Positions 37,574 to 46,654 of a stretch of DNA of 64,000 bases are shown here, one piece after another. This DNA is from Arenibacter troitsensis (lineage in GTDB: Bacteria; Bacteroidota; Bacteroidia; Flavobacteriales; Flavobacteriaceae). The notes below the pieces were generated by a model. It saw nothing but the letters and a program-made list of their open reading frames with translations. It did not search any database and was not told the DNA's origin. The first letter of the stretch is position 1. Each line of letters starts with the position of its first letter. The position numbers were made by a program, and so were the translations under genes. The stretch covers positions 1,018,712-1,082,711 of the forward strand of contig NZ_FXAO01000001.1 of assembly GCF_900177645.1 (NCBI RefSeq). Direction: 5' to 3'.

Positions 37574-38563
37574 ATGGAATTGGATAAAATAAAAGAAGAA
37601 AACTTGATAATGGGGGAACCTAACCAAGTGGTTTTTTCAGAAATTTTGCAAGAGTTGGCAGCTGCCGATAGCTCAATTATTGCTGTAACCAGTGATTCAA
37701 GGGGCTCAGGTAAGTTGGTTCCCTTTGGTGAAAAGTATCCTAATCAAATTGTTGAAGTGGGCATTGCTGAACAGAATCTTGTGGGAGTTGCAGCCGGCTT
37801 GGCCGCGGCAGGTAAAAAGGCATTTGCAGTTTCTCCTGCATGTTTTCTAAGCGCCCGTGCCCTGGAGCAGATCAAGAACGATGTTGCTTATTCCGATAAC
37901 CCAGTAATCTTGGTAGGCATAAGTGCAGGTGTAAGTTATGGTGCCCTTGGTACCACCCATCATAGTTTACACGATTACGCGGCCCTTAGGGCCATTAACA
38001 ATATTGTTATTGTGGCTCCGGCAGATAACTTTGAGACCGAACAGGCCGTTCGCCTTTCTGCACAATCTGTAAAGCCTATTTACATGAGACTGGGGAAAAA
38101 GGCAATGCCATTTTTAAATGTGGACAATGAAACCTTTGAGTTTGGTAAAGGTCGAGTTGTTCGCAAGGGTAAGGACCTCACTTTTATTGCCTCAGGTGAA
38201 ACGGTTTATCCGGCTTGGTTGGCGGCAAAGAAACTTGAAGACGATAAGGGGATACACGCTACGGTAGTGAGCATGCACACCATTAAACCCTTGGATACCC
38301 ATCTTTTACAGAATTTGGCGGCCGGAGGCCAGCCAATTATCACTGTTGAAGAGCACATGGTCAATGGTGGTCTGGGAGAAGCCTGTGCGTCGCACCTTTT
38401 CCAAAAAGGGTACAATAATCCATTTCGCATTGTTGGAATTCCAGATGAATACACCGTTACCGGTTCTCAAATGGAAATATTTCAGCATTACGGAATTTCA
38501 GAAGAAGGTTTGTATAATCTTGGCTTGGAAATACTTACTCAAAACCCCTCAATGCATGGATAA
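37574..38563 (+). CDS. Transketolase, C-terminal (pyrimidine-binding) subunit
   Basis: A 329-residue partner of the preceding subunit. The Glu that activates thiamine diphosphate is Glu66 in VEVGIAEQNLVGVAAGLA. The transketolase C-terminal domain follows with GKDLTFIASGE and ITVEEHMVNGGLGEA. The upstream gap is 3 bases and the next gene overlaps its end by 8 bases. DXP synthase also has a similar VGIAEQ motif, but the split form and the catabolic operon argue for a transketolase. In the known apiose pathway the enzyme is likewise two-subunit. Confidence 0.88.
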   Translation: MELDKIKEENLIMGEPNQVVFSEILQELAAADSSIIAVTSDSRGSGKLVPFGEKYPNQIVEVGIAEQNLVGVAAGLAAAGKKAFAVSPACFLSARALEQIKNDVAYSDNPVILVGISAGVSYGALGTTHHSLHDYAALRAINNIVIVAPADNFETEQAVRLSAQSVKPIYMRLGKKAMPFLNVDNETFEFGKGRVVRKGKDLTFIASGETVYPAWLAAKKLEDDKGIHATVVSMHTIKPLDTHLLQNLAAGGQPIITVEEHMVNGGLGEACASHLFQKGYNNPFRIVGIPDEYTVTGSQMEIFQHYGISEEGLYNLGLEILTQNPSMHG

Positions 38564-39515
38564 ACAAATTTTTTCTGCTATTGTAAGGACTATTGTTCTT
38601 ATAATTATCGGGGCCATGCTATTTGGCTGTGGCCGTAAGGATAACAATGGACCCAAGAAGATGGCCGTGGTTATTTCTACATTGAACAACCCCTGGTTTG
38701 TGGTTTTGGGCGAATCGGCTGCAGAGCGGGCAAGGGAGTTGGGCTATGAGACCACTATCTTCGATTCACAGAATAATACGGCCAAAGAGGCCGAACATTT
38801 TGAAAATTTAATTGCAGCAGGATATAGTGCTATTTTATTTAACCCTACCGATGCCGAGGGGTCGGTCAGTAATGTTAATAGGGCTAAACAAGCGGGCATT
38901 CCTACCTTTTGTATGGATAGGGAAGTAAATTCCTTGGAAGGTCCGGTAACCCAGATAATTTCCGATAGCTTTTCGGGCTGTGTGGATTTAGGGCAATACT
39001 TTGTAAGGCAAATGAATAAGAAAGGGAAATATGTAGAGCTATTGGGGCTTGTTGGAGATAATAATACCTGGAACCGTTCCAAGGGCTTTCACAGTGTAGT
39101 GGACTATTTCCCCGACTTAAAGATGGTGGCTCAACAAAGTGCAGATTTTGATCGAAGCAAGGCCATGGAGGTCCTGGAATCTGTACTACAGTCCAATCCT
39201 GATATTGATGCAGTTTTTTGTGGTAACGATGCCATGGCCATGGGGGCCTATCAGGCTTTGGTCTCGGTTGGAAAAGCGGATAGTGTTATGGTATTTGGGT
39301 TTGATGGATCACAAGACGTCATGGATGCCATTAGGGATAAAAAAATTATGGCCACAGCCATGCAATCGCCCAAATTCATGGCACAAACAGCCGCTGAATT
39401 GGCTGATAAGTACTTGCAGGGCGAACGCAATATTCAAAGAAAAATGCCCATTGCCGTGGAAATAGTAACTCAGGATAATATAAGTGAATTTGATGCCTAT
39501 GGCAGTGAGGAATAG
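38556..39515 (+). CDS. Sugar ABC transporter substrate-binding lipoprotein (RbsB-like)
   Basis: A 319-residue pentose/hexose-binding protein of the periplasmic-binding-protein I type. The ATG at 38556 (MDKQIF) overlaps the transketolase end by 8 bases; the longer frame from 38346 is rejected. A hydrophobic segment ends in the lipobox LFGC, so it is membrane-anchored. Family marks are VVISTLNNPWFVVLGESA, NPTDAEG, FCMDREV, CGNDAMAMGAYQAL and FGFDGSQDV. It should capture the free sugar in the periplasm and hand it to the permease encoded downstream. Confidence 0.9.
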   Translation: MDKQIFSAIVRTIVLIIIGAMLFGCGRKDNNGPKKMAVVISTLNNPWFVVLGESAAERARELGYETTIFDSQNNTAKEAEHFENLIAAGYSAILFNPTDAEGSVSNVNRAKQAGIPTFCMDREVNSLEGPVTQIISDSFSGCVDLGQYFVRQMNKKGKYVELLGLVGDNNTWNRSKGFHSVVDYFPDLKMVAQQSADFDRSKAMEVLESVLQSNPDIDAVFCGNDAMAMGAYQALVSVGKADSVMVFGFDGSQDVMDAIRDKKIMATAMQSPKFMAQTAAELADKYLQGERNIQRKMPIAVEIVTQDNISEFDAYGSEE

Positions 39516-39516
39516 C

Positions 39517-40137
39517 ATGAAAAAGCCTATCAAATATCTTCTGATAACACTACTAGTTGGTGTGGCTTTGTACAACTCGGTTTATTTTGAAACGTTGAAT
39601 GAGAGGAATACAGCTCAAAAAAAAGGTGTTTTTGATCCCGACGCTTTTGCCCAAAAGTTTTTGGAAACAAAATTAGCCGGACTCCCGGCAGTGGAGGCAG
39701 GGCAATTCATAAAAGCGCTGCAAGACGACCTGATGCAATTTACTGCCGAACAAGGTCGTAAATTGGGGATAAGCCATGACTATTACTTTATTGTGGAAGG
39801 CAATGGCAAAGTGCTCCATATAGGACCTGAAAATGTTATTGTTAAAATTGAAGGGGGAGCTGGACCGGAATTACTTGTTGCCACGGATTTTATATTCGGG
39901 AATGCCATACGTGAAGGGTCAGGAATGGCCAATATTGGCGATTATCAAAATACGATGGATTTCAATAGTATCTCAGTAGCTGTTAACAATAGGGTACGAA
40001 CAGACATTGTTCCTCCTTTTATGAAGAAGGTAAAAGAAGGCAATAATATTTACTTTAAGGGGGCTGTTGAGGTGAATACGAAAAATCCTGATCTTCAAAA
40101 TTTAAGAATCATTCCTTTAATTTTAGATATAAAATAA
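39517..40137 (+). CDS. DUF2291 family protein of sugar ABC operon
   Basis: A 206-residue protein with an N-terminal membrane or signal segment (YLLITLLVGVALYNSVYF) and a soluble domain (FDPDAFAQKFLETKL, VIVKIEGGAGPELLVATDF, KGAVEVN near the end). The ATG at 39517 is one base after the previous stop. DUF2291 proteins usually accompany RbsABC-type importers in many phyla and have no settled function; the likely location is the periplasmic face, where it may assist the binding protein or channel. It is retained between the binding protein and the ATPase, as in other such operons. Confidence 0.85.
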   Translation: MKKPIKYLLITLLVGVALYNSVYFETLNERNTAQKKGVFDPDAFAQKFLETKLAGLPAVEAGQFIKALQDDLMQFTAEQGRKLGISHDYYFIVEGNGKVLHIGPENVIVKIEGGAGPELLVATDFIFGNAIREGSGMANIGDYQNTMDFNSISVAVNNRVRTDIVPPFMKKVKEGNNIYFKGAVEVNTKNPDLQNLRIIPLILDIK

Positions 40138-40140
40138 GCT

Positions 40141-41658
40141 GTGAGGGAGGAAAATATCATATTAAGGGCGGAAAATATCACCAAAAAATTTGCGGGGGTA
40201 ACTGCGCTTAATCAGGTATCACTTGATGTTCATAGAGCTAAGGTCAATGTAATCGTTGGAGAGAACGGGGCGGGGAAATCTACATTAATGAAAATTCTGT
40301 CCGGCGTATATCCCGAATATGAGGGCACTTTACTTTTGAACGGTGAGGAAGTGAATTTTTCCAGCCCAAAAGATGCCATGGGAAGGGGAATTGCCATAAT
40401 TCATCAGGAGCTTAACTTAATTCCCTATCTAAGCATAACTGCCAATATTTTCTTGGGCCGTGAAATTGTGGATTCCTTTGGTATGTTGGATTTCAAAAAA
40501 ATGAACCAAATAACCAAGGCCCTATTAGCACGGTTGGAATGTAATGTACCGCCCAATACGCTAGTGGCTAAATTGAAGGTAGGCCAACAGCAACAAGTAG
40601 AAATTGCCAAGGCTCTTTTGGAAGAAGCAAAAGTGGTTATTATGGACGAACCCACCTCTGCCATTACCGACGCCGAAGTGGAAGTGCTTTTTAGAATTAT
40701 AGCTACCCTAAAGGAACAACAGGTTTCCATTCTTTACATATCCCATAAATTGGATGAGTTGTTTAGGATAGCCGATCGGTTTATAGGATTGCGTGATGGA
40801 AAAATGGTGGGTACCATTGAAAATATTGACCAAGCAAAAAAAGAGGACCTTATTCGTTTAATGGTAGGACGCGATATCAAGAATCTTTATGTTAAGGAAG
40901 ATTTACCATTGGGCGAAGAGGTTTTAAGGGTGGAAGGCATATCACTTCCTAAGCACACCATAAAATCGGAATATTTGGTAAAAGATGTGAGTTTCAACCT
41001 AAGAAGGGGAGAAGTACTGGGCATTTTTGGTTTAATGGGGGCCGGCAGGACCGAATTGTTGGAGACCATTTTTGGGCTTCATTCCAAAACCATGGTCGGA
41101 AATATCTATATTGACGGACAAGAGATAAAAATTACCTCAGCAATGGACGCCGTTGCTAACGGAATGGGGTTGGTGCCAGAAGATCGCAAGGCGGATGGTT
41201 TGGTATTACAAATGCCCGTTTTCAAGAATGTTAGTATGGCGAGTATAGATCAAATCGTAAAAAATGGATTGCTTAATTCAGGCTTGGAAACGGACTTGGC
41301 CAAAAAATATATCTCCAATCTTAACATAAAAACGTCTTCTCCTGGGCAAAAATCAGAAAATTTAAGCGGCGGCAACCAACAAAAAGTAGTGTTGGCTAAA
41401 TGGTTGGCAACGACCCCAAAAATACTTTTTCTGGATGAACCTACCCGTGGCATTGACGTAAATGCCAAAAACGAGATTTATCATTTGATCAATAACCTTG
41501 CTAAAGAGGGGCTAGGGGTCTTGGTGGTTTCTTCCGAACTACCGGAGATTATGGCCATTTGTGATAGAATAATAGTGATGGGAGCATCGCGTATTACAGG
41601 CGTGTTTAGCCAAAAAGAGGCCACCGAAGATAAAATAATGAATGCTGCAATTTTATAA
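40141..41658 (+). CDS. Sugar ABC importer ATPase, duplicated domain (RbsA/XylG-like)
   Basis: A 505-residue cytoplasmic ATPase with two nucleotide-binding halves. It starts with GTG, three bases after the DUF2291 stop. The first half has Walker A GENGAGKST (residues 40-48), a signature variant KVGQQQQVEIAKAL, and Walker B VVIMDEPTSA. The second half has a degenerate Walker A (FGLMGAGRTEL), a canonical LSGGNQQKVVLAKWL, and ILFLDEPTRGID. This asymmetric pattern is normal for the CUT2 family. It powers uptake through the permease that starts 6 bases downstream. Confidence 0.94.
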   Translation: MREENIILRAENITKKFAGVTALNQVSLDVHRAKVNVIVGENGAGKSTLMKILSGVYPEYEGTLLLNGEEVNFSSPKDAMGRGIAIIHQELNLIPYLSITANIFLGREIVDSFGMLDFKKMNQITKALLARLECNVPPNTLVAKLKVGQQQQVEIAKALLEEAKVVIMDEPTSAITDAEVEVLFRIIATLKEQQVSILYISHKLDELFRIADRFIGLRDGKMVGTIENIDQAKKEDLIRLMVGRDIKNLYVKEDLPLGEEVLRVEGISLPKHTIKSEYLVKDVSFNLRRGEVLGIFGLMGAGRTELLETIFGLHSKTMVGNIYIDGQEIKITSAMDAVANGMGLVPEDRKADGLVLQMPVFKNVSMASIDQIVKNGLLNSGLETDLAKKYISNLNIKTSSPGQKSENLSGGNQQKVVLAKWLATTPKILFLDEPTRGIDVNAKNEIYHLINNLAKEGLGVLVVSSELPEIMAICDRIIVMGASRITGVFSQKEATEDKIMNAAIL

Positions 41659-41664
41659 TTAAAA

Positions 41665-42633
41665 ATGAACATAAAAACGACTATAATTAAATTCCAGTCC
41701 ATCATTGCCCTATTGGTGATGTGCGTGGTATTGGCCTTCATGTCGGATAAGTTTCTTACCATGGAAAATGGTTGGAACATTATGCGGCAAATTTCTGTAA
41801 ATGTATGTATTTCCGTAGGGATGACCTTAGTGATATTGACTAGGGGCATAGATCTTTCAGTGGGTTCCATATTAGCGTTTAGCGGTGCAGTGGCTGCTGG
41901 ATTGCTAAAATTTGGTGTAGATATTCCTTCCTTGAACCTCTATCTAGGCTTTACGGTATTTGGTGCTATTTTAGGTGGCTTTGTTGTGGGTGGGGGACTG
42001 GGACTTTTTAATGGATGGATGATTACCCAATTTAAAGTTCCTCCCTTTGTGGCAACCTTGGCCATGTTGACCATTGCTAGGGGAGCAACAATGCTATGGA
42101 CAGGAGGTTTTCCCATAACCGGTTTGGGGCAGAATTTCGCATTTATTGGAACAGGTTGGTTTCTAGGGATTCCAATGCCGGTTTGGATAACAATAATTGT
42201 TGTTGCCATCGCTGTGGTCATAACCAAAAAAACCAAATTCGGGAGATATATTTATGCCGTTGGAGGCAATGAGAGCGCTGCACGTCTATCAGGTTTAAAT
42301 ATCAATAAAATTAAAATTTGGGTGTATGCCATTGCCGGTATTTTAGCGGCCGTTGGAGGAATTATACTGACCTCGAGATTGGATTCCGCACAGCCCAATG
42401 CCGGATTTAGTTATGAGCTGGACTCCATTGCCGCCGTTGTTATTGGGGGCACATCCCTATCCGGTGGTAGGGGCTCCATCATGGGCACTGTCCAGGGAGC
42501 GCTCATTATTGGAGTGCTCAATAGTGGATTGGTATTGCTCAACGTATCCCCCTTCTGGCAACAGATTATTAAGGGCTTGGTTATTTTAATAGCGGTAATT
42601 ATGGATAGGGTAAACCATCCCAATGAAGACTAA
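41665..42633 (+). CDS. Sugar ABC importer permease (RbsC-like)
   Basis: A 322-residue membrane permease of the CUT2 family with about 8-10 hydrophobic segments. The landmarks are GMTLVILTRGIDLSVGSILAF near residue 55-75, FKVPPFVATLAMLTIARG, and the EAA-like cytoplasmic loop YAVGGNESAARLSGLN. GGTSLSGGRGS and QIIKGLVILIAV close the protein. It forms the channel for the binding protein and ATPase encoded just upstream. Such pentose-type ABC importers are uncommon in Bacteroidota, which normally import monosaccharides with MFS carriers. Confidence 0.94.
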   Translation: MNIKTTIIKFQSIIALLVMCVVLAFMSDKFLTMENGWNIMRQISVNVCISVGMTLVILTRGIDLSVGSILAFSGAVAAGLLKFGVDIPSLNLYLGFTVFGAILGGFVVGGGLGLFNGWMITQFKVPPFVATLAMLTIARGATMLWTGGFPITGLGQNFAFIGTGWFLGIPMPVWITIIVVAIAVVITKKTKFGRYIYAVGGNESAARLSGLNINKIKIWVYAIAGILAAVGGIILTSRLDSAQPNAGFSYELDSIAAVVIGGTSLSGGRGSIMGTVQGALIIGVLNSGLVLLNVSPFWQQIIKGLVILIAVIMDRVNHPNED

Positions 42634-42675
42634 CCCGAGGTAAGACAAGAAAAACACTAATCGATTACATAAAGA

Positions 42676-44175
42676 ATGGCCAAAACCTATATTTTATCCA
42701 TCGACCAGGGTACGAGTGGCACAAAAGCACTAATTTTTGATACCATGGGAAATTTGGTGTCCAAGGCATCGGAGCCACTAAAATCCTATTATCCTTTACC
42801 TGGTTTTGTGGAACAAGATCCCCATGAACTTTATCAGAACGTGCTTACAGCGGTTGGGAAATGTTATAGTGTCTTTATGGAAAGCTTTTCAGGTGAAGAA
42901 CAGAACATAATTTCCTGTGGAATTTCCAATCAAAGGGAAACATTCGTTGTTTGGGACAACAATGGCGAACCTTTGCACAATGCGGTGGTTTGGCAATGTA
43001 AGCGATCAGTGGCTATTTGTGAGGAATTAAAGCAACATGGTCTGGAGAAATTGGTCAATGTAAAAACAGGACTTACAATAGATCCTTATTTTTCGGCAAC
43101 CAAAATGATGTGGCTCAGGCAGAACAATTCTGTCATAGACAAGGCTATAAGACAGGGAAATGCCTATTTTGGAACTATTGATACTTGGCTATTGTACTTA
43201 CTGACCAATAAGGAGAAATATTATACGGATCATACAAATGCCTCTAGAACCTTATTTTTTAATAGTTATGATTTAAAATGGGATGAAGAGCTTCTTGATG
43301 AATTTGGCCTCACAGGGCTTAAACTTCCTGAAGTTATGCACTCTTCAGCGTTCTTTGGTGAATCTGATTTTGGAGGTATTTTACCAAACAAAATACCCAT
43401 CACGGGAATGATAGGGGATTCTCAAGCCGCTTTCTTTGGGGAGGAGTGTTTTACTGAGGGGATGGCCAAGGCCACTCTAGGTACGGGGTCTTCCATATTA
43501 TGGAACACAGGACAGGTGGCACAGCAGAACAAAAATGGTATTCTAACTACAATTGGATGGAGTGCACAAAAAAATATAAATTATGCTCTGGAGGGTGTTA
43601 TTGTTAGTTGTGGCGCAACCTTGGAATGGTTAAAAAATCAGCTCGGGTTATTTTCGGATAATGAAGAGATAGAACCAATGGCTACATCTGTTACTGGAAA
43701 TGAAGGGGTTTATTTAATTCCTGCATTTAGCGGATTGGGTGCGCCACATTGGAAAAAGGAATGGAAGGCCTCGATCCACGGAATTAGCTTTGGTACTTCA
43801 AAGGCCCATATAGTTCGTGCAGCTTTGGAATCAATAGCCTTCCAAATAAAGGATGTGGTCGGTGCCATAGAAAGTGAGACCAAAAAGAAACTTAAGGAAT
43901 TGAAGGTAGACGGAGGAATCACTTCCAATCACTTTTTGATGCAGTTTTTGGCCGATATACTGCAAACACCGGTTACCAACATTGGCATTTCCGATGTTTC
44001 GGCAAGGGGAGCGGCTTTAATTTCTGGTTTAGGCGTGGGATTTTGGCAAAGTATTGAAGATTTGCCAAAACCGGTATATAAAGGTTTGGTGACCTATCTA
44101 CCGGGGAAGTTGTCGGATGATTTACGTGACTCATACACAACTTGGCAAGAGTTGATCGCAGAAAAAAAAAGGTGA
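42676..44175 (+). CDS. FGGY-family sugar kinase, GlpK-like (candidate apulose kinase)
   Basis: A 499-residue kinase close to glycerol kinase in architecture: SIDQGTSGTKALIFD at the N-terminus, NQRETFVVWD, VVWQCKRS, DPYFSATKMMWL, GTIDTWLLYLLT and the C-terminal DGGITSNHFLMQF. The substrate Asp (Asp248) is kept in GDSQAAFFG, but glycerol kinase normally has GDQQ there, so a substrate-contacting Gln is replaced by Ser249. With the isomerase and transketolase upstream, phosphorylation of a ketose such as D-apulose is the favoured role; dihydroxyacetone or glycerol kinase is the alternative. It is 42 bases after the permease. Confidence 0.84.
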   Translation: MAKTYILSIDQGTSGTKALIFDTMGNLVSKASEPLKSYYPLPGFVEQDPHELYQNVLTAVGKCYSVFMESFSGEEQNIISCGISNQRETFVVWDNNGEPLHNAVVWQCKRSVAICEELKQHGLEKLVNVKTGLTIDPYFSATKMMWLRQNNSVIDKAIRQGNAYFGTIDTWLLYLLTNKEKYYTDHTNASRTLFFNSYDLKWDEELLDEFGLTGLKLPEVMHSSAFFGESDFGGILPNKIPITGMIGDSQAAFFGEECFTEGMAKATLGTGSSILWNTGQVAQQNKNGILTTIGWSAQKNINYALEGVIVSCGATLEWLKNQLGLFSDNEEIEPMATSVTGNEGVYLIPAFSGLGAPHWKKEWKASIHGISFGTSKAHIVRAALESIAFQIKDVVGAIESETKKKLKELKVDGGITSNHFLMQFLADILQTPVTNIGISDVSARGAALISGLGVGFWQSIEDLPKPVYKGLVTYLPGKLSDDLRDSYTTWQELIAEKKR

Positions 44176-44409
44176 TATCGCAATTCATTGCGCTGAAAAA
44201 AAAATTGAAGATACAGGGTTGTAGGGATAAGATTCACGGTTCTTGAGGCAAGAATAGACCTTCACAACATATGTGTATTTGGCTCTAAAGAGGGCTATAA
44301 ACCAATTGAACAAAATTATAGTTACCTTAATTATATCCTGAACAACAATAATTATAACTAAGTGGTGGGGTAATATCCGTTTTTGGTTAATGGCAATAAA
44401 CGAACTGGT

Positions 44410-46428
44410 ATGATACTAAAAAAATATGTTTTGATCAACGCGATGGTTATATTGACCATTGGGGTGTGCGCCCAAAGCAAGGGCTTGATCAACAATGAAA
44501 ATAGTCCATATGCAAAATTGCAAAGTGTAGATCTTGATGCCGTACAATGGACAAATGGCTTTTGGAAAGAACAGTTTGATGTGGAGAGGAATCATACCAT
44601 GCCCTACATGTGGAAGCTTTATCACAGCGATACTACGCATGCATATAAAAACTTTGAGATAGCCGCTGGATTGATGAAGGGCAAACATAAAGGTCCTTCT
44701 TTCCATGATGGGGATTTTTATAAACTTTTTGAAGGGATGGCCGCTGTCTATGCGGTTACCAAAGATCCCAAACTTAGCACCCAAATGGATGAGGCAATTG
44801 CCCTGATAGCCAAAGCCCAAAGAAAAGATGGCTATCTGCATACCCCTGTTTTGATAGAGGAGCGCTGGGGCACATTGGGGCCGGAGAAATTACAAAAGCA
44901 ATTGGGATTTGAGAAGTATAATATGGGCCATTTGATGACGGCCGCCTGTGTCCATTACAGGGCTACGGGTAAAGATAATTTTCTAAAAGTAGCGAAGGGC
45001 GTGGCCGACTTTTTATATGACTTTTATAAAAAAGCTTCTCCGGAGCTCGCACGTAATGCCATATGTCCGTCCCATTATATGGGGGTGGTAGAAATGTACA
45101 GAACCTTAAAAGATCCTAGGTATTTGGAGCTGGCCAACAATCTGATCAATATTCGGGGGACTACCAGTGACGGTACAGATGACAACCAGGACCGTATACC
45201 TTTTAGGGATCAAATGAACGCCATGGGGCATGCGGTTAGGGCCAATTATCTATATGCCGGAGTCGCTGACCTTTATGCTGAAACGGGGGAGGAACAACTT
45301 TTGAAAAATCTCAATTCCATTTGGGAAGATGTGGTATATAGCCGAATGTATATTACCGGTGCTTGTGGAGCTTTATATGATGGGGTTTCTCCGGACGGCA
45401 CTTCCTACAATCCTTCAGAAGTACAAAAAATACATCAGGCCTATGGCAGGCCTTATCAATTACCAAATGCTACGGCACATAACGAAACCTGTGCCAACAT
45501 AGGAAATGTTTTATGGAACTGGCGAATGCTGCAGATAACTGGAGAATCCAAATATACCGATATTATGGAGTTGGCCCTATACAATAGCGTGCTTTCCGGT
45601 ATTAGCCTCAATGGGAAAGAATTCCTATATACCAACCCACTTAACGTTACCAAAGACCTTCCATTTCAACAACGATGGGGCAATACGAGGGAAGGTTATA
45701 TATCCAAATCCAACTGTTGTCCCCCTAATATTACCCGTACATTGGCCGAGGTAAATAATTATGCATATAGTTTGTCAGATCAGGGATTATATGTTAATCT
45801 TTATGGAAGCAACTTTCTTAATACCACTTTAGCCAATGGTTCCAAGCTGCATGTTGAACAGAAAACGGACTACCCTTGGAATGGAGTAATTGATATGACT
45901 TTTAAAGAAATTAAAAGGGAGGAGTTTAAAGTGTTCTTGAGGATTCCTGGATGGGCCACTACCGCCTCAGTGTTGGTGAACGGCAAAAAGTGGGAAGGAG
46001 ATCCTTCGCCAGGGAATTATTTTGAAATAAAGAGAAAATGGAAATCAGGTGATAAGATAGCTTTAGATCTACCAATGGTTGTACAATTAATGGAGGCAAA
46101 TCCTATGGTAGAGGAGACCAAGAACCAAATAGCAGTAAAAAGAGGTCCATTGGTCTACTGTACCGAATCTGCGGATTTACCCGAAAACATTAGCGTTAAC
46201 CAGATTGTTTTGGATAAGGCTTCTAGTATGGAGCCTGAGATGTTGAAGATTGAAGGCCGTAATGTTTTGGTTTTAAAAGCTACTGCTTCTGGGAAGGAGA
46301 TGGACTGGAATAAGAAACTTTACCGCAGAATCAGTGAACCTACAGATAGCTTTGATTTACGATTGATTCCTTACTATGTCTGGGGCAATAGAGGCCAAGG
46401 AGAAATGAGCGTTTGGTTGTCCCATTAA
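44410..46428 (+). CDS. GH127 (DUF1680) furanosidase
   Basis: A 672-residue secreted enzyme of the beta-L-arabinofuranosidase family. The ATG at 44410 is preferred to the TTG at 44383; the signal peptide ends at GVCAQ. The (alpha/alpha)6 barrel starts at VQWTNGFWKEQFDVERNHTMP. The zinc-binding and catalytic set of GH127 is complete: Glu359 and Cys361 in HNETCAN, and the Cys436-Cys437 pair in KSNCCPPNITR. The upstream gap of 234 bases shows no clear terminator. GH127 cleaves beta-L-arabinofuranosides, and members act in RG-II breakdown; given the position after an apiose-type operon, an apiofuranoside substrate is possible. Confidence 0.9.
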   Translation: MILKKYVLINAMVILTIGVCAQSKGLINNENSPYAKLQSVDLDAVQWTNGFWKEQFDVERNHTMPYMWKLYHSDTTHAYKNFEIAAGLMKGKHKGPSFHDGDFYKLFEGMAAVYAVTKDPKLSTQMDEAIALIAKAQRKDGYLHTPVLIEERWGTLGPEKLQKQLGFEKYNMGHLMTAACVHYRATGKDNFLKVAKGVADFLYDFYKKASPELARNAICPSHYMGVVEMYRTLKDPRYLELANNLINIRGTTSDGTDDNQDRIPFRDQMNAMGHAVRANYLYAGVADLYAETGEEQLLKNLNSIWEDVVYSRMYITGACGALYDGVSPDGTSYNPSEVQKIHQAYGRPYQLPNATAHNETCANIGNVLWNWRMLQITGESKYTDIMELALYNSVLSGISLNGKEFLYTNPLNVTKDLPFQQRWGNTREGYISKSNCCPPNITRTLAEVNNYAYSLSDQGLYVNLYGSNFLNTTLANGSKLHVEQKTDYPWNGVIDMTFKEIKREEFKVFLRIPGWATTASVLVNGKKWEGDPSPGNYFEIKRKWKSGDKIALDLPMVVQLMEANPMVEETKNQIAVKRGPLVYCTESADLPENISVNQIVLDKASSMEPEMLKIEGRNVLVLKATASGKEMDWNKKLYRRISEPTDSFDLRLIPYYVWGNRGQGEMSVWLSH

Positions 46429-46654
46429 AACTGGATAGTACTACCATTAGCCAGTACTGGGAATAATGGGGATAATAAAGATATGTCCGAATTGGTTTTT
46501 CAGTTAACATACCCTTTTTCCTTCTGGAATTGAAAAGCAAAGGCAACAAAGAAATAGGGTTACTGGGGCTAAGGAAAAGCGTAAAAGAATGTAACGGTTA
46601 TGTCATTCATTTAAAAATTGCCACTCCAATGGTGCAATGGGCCACATATAACCG

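Noticed and set aside
38346-38555. Extended start of the sugar-binding protein inside the transketolase gene
   Set aside because: The added residues are out-of-frame translation of the transketolase subunit; the lipoprotein signal begins at 38556.
36743-38563. Split DXP synthase
   Set aside because: The motif VGIAEQ is shared, but the two-gene form inside a sugar operon with isomerase and kinase fits a transketolase.
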